Source of the DNA: Wurfbainia villosa
Taxonomy: Eukaryota > Streptophyta > Magnoliopsida > Zingiberales > Zingiberaceae
NCBI GenBank assembly: GCA_025175895.1
Contig: CM046001.1
Coordinates: forward strand, 54,745,719-54,809,718
DNA length: 64,000 bases
Direction: 5' to 3'
In this document: piece after piece, positions 57,680-64,000 of the stretch
Numbering within the stretch: the first letter of the stretch is position 1
How the letters are laid out: each line of letters opens with the position of its first letter
Made by a program: the position numbers and the translations under genes
The notes under the pieces: generated by a model
Databases searched by the model: none
Told to the model about the DNA's origin: nothing
Seen by the model: only the letters and a program-made list of their open reading frames with translations

Positions 57680-60600
57680 GCGTTAGGCTGTTATCCAACG
57701 TTAAACTAAGCGTTAAACTAAGGCGAATGTTCAATGAATGGATCAATCAGACTATTGTGCTAATGCTAAGTTTTCCTGGGAAGGAATGCATTACAGGGTT
57801 TGATTGTCACGTCTTACCAAGCAATGCTACATCTCCAAAACTCAGGTGTAGTAATAAATATGTAAGAGTTTGCGTTATAGGGTCCAACTGTAATGTATCA
57901 GTAAGGACCGCTACATCTCTATGAGAACTTAAGTGTAGTGTTAAATAAGAAAGAGTTCTCACACCATAGGTTGGGTAAGAACAAATATTATAGGAAAACT
58001 AATAGTCTAAGATTTAGTACATGGAACATAGGAACCCTCACTGGTAAAGCAATGGAGGTAGTAGATACGATGATTATGAGAAGAATTAATATTATATGTG
58101 TACAAGAGACAAAATGGGTAGGCGAGAAGGAAAAGATAATAGAGAACTCAGGTTTTAAGTTATGGTATACAAGAAATAGAGTTGGTATTATTGTAGATAG
58201 TTTGTTAAAGGATGAAGTTGTAGGAATAATTAGAAAGGGGATAGAATTATAGCTCTCAAAATAGTACTGAAGAAAGAAACTATGAATGTAATTAGTATAT
58301 ATACACCTCAAGTAGGATTAGATGAAAATACCAAATTAAGGTTTTGGGATGACCTAGATGAAGTATTACAAAATATTATGCTAAACGAAATGATTTTAAT
58401 AGGAGGAAATTTAAATGGGCATGTCAGAGTGAAAAATGAGGAATATGAGAGAGTGCATGGGGGTTATGGGTTTGGAACAAGAAATGAAGAAGGTAAAACT
58501 ATATTGGATTTTGTGATAGCATATGATCTTATATTAACTAATATATTTTTTATGAAAAGAGAAGAATACTTGGTCACATTCAAAAGTGGAAATAATAAAT
58601 CAAAAATTGACTTTCTTATGGGTAAGAAGAAGGATAGAAAGATTTGTAAAGATTGTAAGGTCATCCCAGGGGAAAGCTTAACTACCCAACATAGGTTAGT
58701 AGTATTGGATATACGCCTCAAATGTAGTATTAATAGAAGGAAAATATACATGACTCCTAGAATTAAGTGGTGGAAGTTAAAGGATGGGAAACAAAACATA
58801 TTTAAAGAGAAGGTAGGAATATAAGTATTAGATGAAATATATGGTGACCCTAATATGATATAGGATAAGATGGTATCAAAATTGAAGATTGTAGCCAAGA
58901 GTGTACTCAGTGAGTCAAAGGGGCATTCACCACCAAATAAGAAATCTTAGTGGTGGAATGAGAAAGTATAAGAGAAAGTGAAGGAAAAATGAACAACCTA
59001 TAAGGAATTATATATTTGTAAAAATGAAGAAAACTTGAAAAAATATACAATACCCAAGAAAAAGCTAAGAAAGAAGTGAATGAAGCTAAGACTGAAACTT
59101 TTGAACGATTATATTAAAAATTAGATATAAAATAAGGGGAAAGAGACATTTATAGAATAGCTAAAGTGAGAGAAAGGAAAACAAAAAATCTTAATCAAAT
59201 AAGATGTATTAAAAATGAATGCAATAGGGTACTAGTAAATGATGAAGAAATAAAAGAGCGGTGGAAGAGATATTTTCATCAACTTTTTAATGAAGGTTTA
59301 GATGAAAAACTTAATTTAGGTAATTTAAGTAGGTCAAATGAGTATAGAAATTTAAATTTTTATCATAGAATTCAAATTTCAAAAGTAGAACAAGATTTAA
59401 ATGGAATGCAAAATAGAAAAGCCGTTGGACTAGATGATATTCCGATAGAGGTATGGAAGTGCCTAGGAAAATAAGGTATTGAATGACTTACAAAATTATT
59501 TACATGATATTGAAAACAAAGAAGATGCTTGATCAATGGAGGATAAGTACCCTAATTGCCTTATATAAGAATAAGGGATACATACAAACTTGTGCAAACT
59601 AAAAGGGTATTAAACTAATGAGTCATACCATGAAACTTTGGGAAAGAGTAATAGAAAAAAAATTAAGGAAGGAGACCATGGTTCTCAAAAATCAATTTGG
59701 ATTCATGCTAGGAAGGTCAACAATAGAAGCTATACATCTTCTCAGACAATTAATTGAAATGTATCGGGAGCAGAAGCAGAATCTACACATGATATTGATT
59801 GACTTAGAAAAAGATTATGATAGAGTTCCAAGAGAAATTATATGGAGAATTTTAGACAAAAGAGATGTTAGTGTAACATATATTGAACTAATTAAGGATA
59901 TGTATGAGAAAGTAACGATTAGAGTGAAGACTTCAGGTGGATTAACTGAAACATTTCAAATAAAGATAGGGTTACATCAAGGATCAACTTTAAGTCCCTA
60001 TATTTTTACACTAATCATGGACGAACTTATTGGGCACATTCAAGATACAGTACCATGGTGCATGTTATTTACGGATGATATTGTTTTGGTAGATGAGACA
60101 CGTGAAGGAGTAAATGCTAAACTAGAATCTTGATGGGAGACATTAGAAGTGAAAGGTTTTAGACTTAGTAGAGTAAAGACAGAATATATGGAATTTAAGT
60201 TTAGTAATATTAGATGAAATGAGATAAGTGTTAAGATAGGAGATGATGAGTTATCTGGAACTGAGAGCTTTAAATATTTAGGATCATTTTTGCATGGTGA
60301 TGGAGGGATTGAGAGAGATGTCTTACATAGAATACAAGCAGGATGGTAGAAATGGAGGAAAGCGTCTGGTGTTTTATGTGATTGTAAAGTACCTCTAAAA
60401 CTTAAAGGAAAGTTCTACAAAATGTCAATTAGACCTGCTATGTTATATGACGTTGAATGTTGGGCTACGACTCGAGCACATGATCAAATGATGAGAGTTG
60501 TAGAGATGAGAATGTTAAGGTGGATGTGCGAACATACGAGGATGGACAAAATAAGAAATGAGAGCATTAGAGAAAAAGTCAGAGCTGCTTCTATTGAAGA

Positions 60601-60862
60601 AAAGCTCTGAGAGATACGTTTAAGGTGGTACGAATTACTTAGACGACCAATAAATGCTCTAGTTAGGCGATGTGAAATGATTATAAATATACATATCAAA
60701 TGAGGAAGAGGAAGACCAAAAAAGACTTTCTTAGCAACGATAAAACAAGATAAAATTTATTTAAGTATAGATGATGATATATAAGGGGATAAAACCCAAT
60801 GACATAGAAGGATCCATATAGCCAATCCCACCTAGTGGGATAAGGCTTAGTTGTTGTTATTG
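57680..60862 (+). mobile_element. RTE-type LINE inserted in J
   Basis: About 3.2 kb with endonuclease, reverse transcriptase and no RNase H, ending in TTAGTTGTTGTTATTGT, the short TTG-rich tail typical of plant RTE elements. The 5' part (57690-57930) is an untranslated leader with repeated CTACATCTC motifs. The flanks match family-3 internal sequence. I could not identify a target duplication by eye. Confidence 0.82.
57938..60850 (+). pseudogene. LINE (RTE clade) endonuclease-reverse transcriptase, broken
   Basis: Endonuclease: FSTWNIGTLTGKAMEV, CVQETKW (57938-58252), then in another frame GGNLNGHV, LILTNIFF, SKIDFLM and TTQHRLVVLDI (58282-58750), matching the APE-type motif order, with GGN in place of the usual GDF/GDL. 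RT: GFMLGRSTIEAIHLLRQLIE (59697), LIDLEKDYDRVPRE (59795, with Asp where most have Ala), GLHQGSTLSPYIFTLIMDEL (59967), MLFTDDIVLVDETREG (60062), then WWATT-like CWATTRAHDQMMRVVEMRML (60450) and PTxWDKA at the end. The protein nicks target DNA and copies its RNA at the nick. At least three frameshifts and several stops make it dead. Automated pipelines often mislabel such copies craniofacial development protein 2-like. Confidence 0.85.
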
Positions 60863-61679
60863 TATAACAATGATGGTATTTGATATAATTCTAGAAAATG
60901 ACAATTTAATTTAAAACTTAGGTATTTTTATTCTTTAATATTATAAAATTTGTCATGCTTTGATTGCTATACCATGTCATGACATCATGTTCCATATGAC
61001 CATTTAAAATGTCATGATAGCACTTAGATTGATCAATGTCATGCTAATACTTAAGTTACTCTCATTATGTCATGACATCATGTATCATCGGCAAATGTTT
61101 GTATTTTATGCAAATCAATATATGCCATGATCATAATTCATGCATTAAGATTATTAAAATTGAAATTAAGAACAAATGACATTATTGATGTCTTAGATAA
61201 AGGAATCATATGGATATGCCTAAATAATAATGCATGAAACCTTAGATTAGGGAAGAACCAAATCCACATCTCACAAAGACTATAAGATGAAATGTGTGTG
61301 TATTGAGACACCCTAGACACATGTAAGATGTTAGGAAAATGAGTTAAGTTCAATGTGCTTATATGGTACATCAAAATGAACTTAAATTCTTTCAATCATA
61401 GGAAAAAATCATGAGGAAAGCTAATGTAGAAGTCATATACATTTAGCCCATTGACCATGATTGAAAATAGATTTTGAAAATAATTTTAAAATCATTTTAG
61501 AAAATCTTGGTAAAGTCTATCTCTTGATAGCAATCACCATTAAGAATGCTGATACAAGTTAGACAAAAACATTGAAGGTTTCAATGATTTTAAACTTTCT
61601 ATCATTTTTTCAAAGTAATGAGTATTTTCATATAAAACTATTCTTCACACATAATGTTTAACATAAGAAATGTACGTAT
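60863..61679 (+). mobile_element. Element J internal part 2 (3' noncoding)
   Basis: AT-rich and collinear with E about 18800-19370 (CATGATCATAATTCATGCATTAA and ATCTCACA...ACACCCTAGACACATG blocks). No gene. C3 interrupts it at 61680. Confidence 0.75.
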
Positions 61680-63893
61680 TGTTGGGTTTCCGGCACCGGG
61701 TGAGTGTGTGTTCGAACATATTTCGTAAACATGTGCACATCGGAAGAAATAAAATAATAAATCTAATTTATTACAACACACACACCACATGCATGCAAAG
61801 TACAACATGTGTAGACATAACCGTAAGTTTAAATTTTGCAATAAAAGGAAATTTATACTACGAATACCTGACGTATCACGTGTAGCGGGAAAGACATCAA
61901 CCGGAACGATCCTCGCTATAGTCGTCTCTATCCGTATCCACGCCGAGTATCTTTAGGATGACTTCACAAAGTCACGAGCCTCATCTTCGTATGAGTTACT
62001 AGCCTCGTGTCGAAGATGATGTGATCAAGAGAAGATCACAATCCGAATCAAAATTCGGATTCAAAACGAGTCCTCAAAAACTCACTTCTCCGGAGAGGTA
62101 TTCATCAACCGTTTGACGAATCCTTTGTCCTCCACCTATGAGGATTACCGGAGATCGAATCCCTGGCAAGCAAGACGCTGTCGGAGCTCCAAACGTCGTC
62201 TAAACGATGCTCCGACACGAAATAAACAAGCTGTCCAGAAAACTGGACAGCTTTGGTGGAGGAATAGGGCCGGCAAAATAAGGAAGCTAGATGCTCACCT
62301 TGTCGCCGGACCCAAAGAAGATCATCGGAGAGTCGCCGGAGGATCACCGGCTGAAGCTTGGACGCCGGCAACAAGCTTGGACGGCGACACAAAGCTGGGC
62401 GGCGGCTAGGGTTGGGCGCCGACCACTAGAGAAGAGGAGGGGTGGGCGGCAACTAGGGATTGCTTGGATAAGGTTTTCACAAAACCCTCAAGCCCTATTT
62501 TATAGAGAACAAATTCTCCTAATGGTTATCGGATCATAACCAAAAGCCCATTAACCCGCTCCGTTAGTTTAAGTTAAAATAAACCAAACCATGTTGGTCT
62601 ATTTTAAGTTAAAACGAACCGAACCAACTTTGGTTCATTCGTTTAAAACAAACCAAACCCCTTTGGTTTATTCTCCACCATTGGATTAGAACCAAAACAA
62701 TTTGGTTCATCCATTATGTCTTCATAAGACATGGCTCATCCATGCTTCCATTGAGACTGAAACGATTTCATGCTCGCTTCTTGTTTGGTCAAACCAAACC
62801 TAGTTTCTCTCGGTCTGAGAATCTCATTCTCAAGCTCGTTTTAAATCCTTCGGATTACGCTCGTTGTGCGTGTGACCAAATAGGTTCTCGGTTTATGTTG
62901 GCCATCTATAATTAACCATTAATTATAGAACGATCATGAGTGGAACCTAGTAGTACATCATGATCCCTAATTAACCGAAAAGATCAACAGTTGATCCAGA
63001 ACTATTTCTGAAACCCTTCAGCAGCTACAATGAATCGTGCCTCATTCCCTTCACTCATCTTATATCCACTTGGTTCAGGACATGGTCTATAGTGTCAGTC
63101 CCCACTAGGTTGACTATGTCACACCTAGCCCAAGTATCATTTCCTCGTCCTACGGATTCTAGTTACTACACATGTATCAAAGATTACCGTACTCTAAACA
63201 TGTAATGCTTTGGCCAAAGACTTTAGTAACAATCCCACGAGAGGCCATGGGTATACATCTCCTCGCAAGGAGTGGTGAATCCTTTATAGGCTATTCGAAC
63301 ACCTTCGATCACTTCGACTTATACCCAATCATCCCGGGTCCACATCTTCTCAGAGATGCTTGCTTAAGATGTCAAAGAATAAGTCTTCATGATCAAGATG
63401 ACTTGAATACCGCAAGTCAAAGGAACATCGCACTTAAGCTACAGTAAGAACTTCATTGACATATCTATATATGCAGAGAACCATATGAAGTCTTACGGAT
63501 GGTCACTCCAATGAACTAGTTACCATAACTAGCATCCACGATTAACTCCGGACATCACAATGTCTCCAGCCAGTGAGAATCAGCTGCTTGGATACACCAA
63601 GGAGTATACCTCGTGCTAGTCTCGACAGATTTGATGGTGTCTGAATCCATCAATTCGTCGACTAGGGATAATTCTGATACATCACAATTACACATGTAGA
63701 GATACTCACTAGTTGTGATCCAATCACAAATTCTCTCATGCTGTGAATCGTATCGTGGACATTCAGTAAATGAGTTTAAGATCTAATCAAATACATGAGA
63801 ACATGTATACTCAAATAGTGAATCTTGATTTATCATATAAATGGTTTAAACATAACGCGATTGCCTTAGGACATCTCTCATATATTACTAACA
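61680..63893 (-). mobile_element. Element C3 3' LTR (family 2)
   Basis: Minus strand TGTTAGTAATATATGAG at 63893 to ...CGGAAACCCAACA at 61680, 2,214 bp. Retains the TATA motif (about 62497-62506, minus) and hairpin (62230-62251). The rest of C3 is beyond the window, so its target duplication cannot be tested. Confidence 0.92.
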
Positions 63894-63907
63894 AACTCTC
63901 ACTTGGC

Positions 63908-64000
63908 CTAATGCCAATCGCTATAGTATCCAATACCATAGGCTCTAACATGACCCTCAAACTTACTTTTAGGTAATGCGTTAGTCAAAGGATCCGCTAA
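63908..64000 (-). pseudogene. Element C3 RNase H C-terminus (partial)
   Basis: Minus strand: LADPLTNALPKSKFEGHV then RAYGIGYYSDWH and stop. It is the last 30 codons of the family-2 pol and is open to the window edge. Whether the rest is intact cannot be seen. Confidence 0.85.

Noticed and set aside
57727..57924. 65-residue frame at the LINE 5' end
   Set aside because: It falls in the LINE leader before the endonuclease motifs and has no recognisable domain.

Overview
This window looks like repeat-saturated nuclear DNA from a flowering plant. I find no host protein gene, tRNA, rRNA or CRISPR array. Almost every base belongs to LTR retrotransposons or to one non-LTR element. Most of the LTR elements are Ty1/copia type, with pol order PR-INT-RT-RNase H and a primer site matching initiator tRNA-Met. 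They are nested inside each other up to four levels deep. The genus cannot be told from the sequence alone.

Element names used here are local. Family 1 (A, B, G) is copia with LTRs of about 1.8-2.3 kb starting TGTWGGGATGTATA. Family 2 (C1, C2, C3) is copia with LTRs of about 2.2 kb, TGTTAGTRATATATGAG...AAACCCAACA. Family 3 (D, E, a solo LTR, J; F is related) has LTRs of about 1.45 kb beginning TGTTGGTGCAATCG, filled with palindromes and hairpin repeats, and an internal region that carries Gag but no pol. H has a 3.1-kb LTR, TGTAACGCCCG...CGGGCGTTACA.

Layout: 1-3934 is H on the minus strand, inserted in G. 3935-6606 is G on the minus strand, inserted in F. 6607-7277 is F internal sequence plus the first piece of F's LTR. 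7278-24296 is A on the plus strand, with target duplication CATAG; it contains a solo family-3 LTR (13158-14623, TTACT) and complete element E (14715-21732, AGGTG). 24302-25036 is the second piece of F's LTR. 25037-56359 is D on the minus strand, split by B (27988-36644) and by a head-to-head pair C1 (36645-45596, minus) and C2 (45606-53012, plus). 56360-56647 is the last piece of F's LTR. 56648-61679 is J, the family-3 host into which F inserted, interrupted by an RTE-type LINE (57680-60862). 61680-64000 is C3 on the minus strand, running off the window.

No open reading frame in the window encodes an intact polyprotein. B keeps one reading frame for about 1,308 codons but has about 19 stops, most explained by C-to-T decay. 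E is closest to intact: one 550-codon Gag frame with two stops. The most interesting features are the recurrent gag-only family with its palindrome-packed LTR, the large C1/C2 inverted repeat with a templated-filler junction, a defective RNase H deletion shared by C1 and C2, and repeated hairpins in the family-2 leader.
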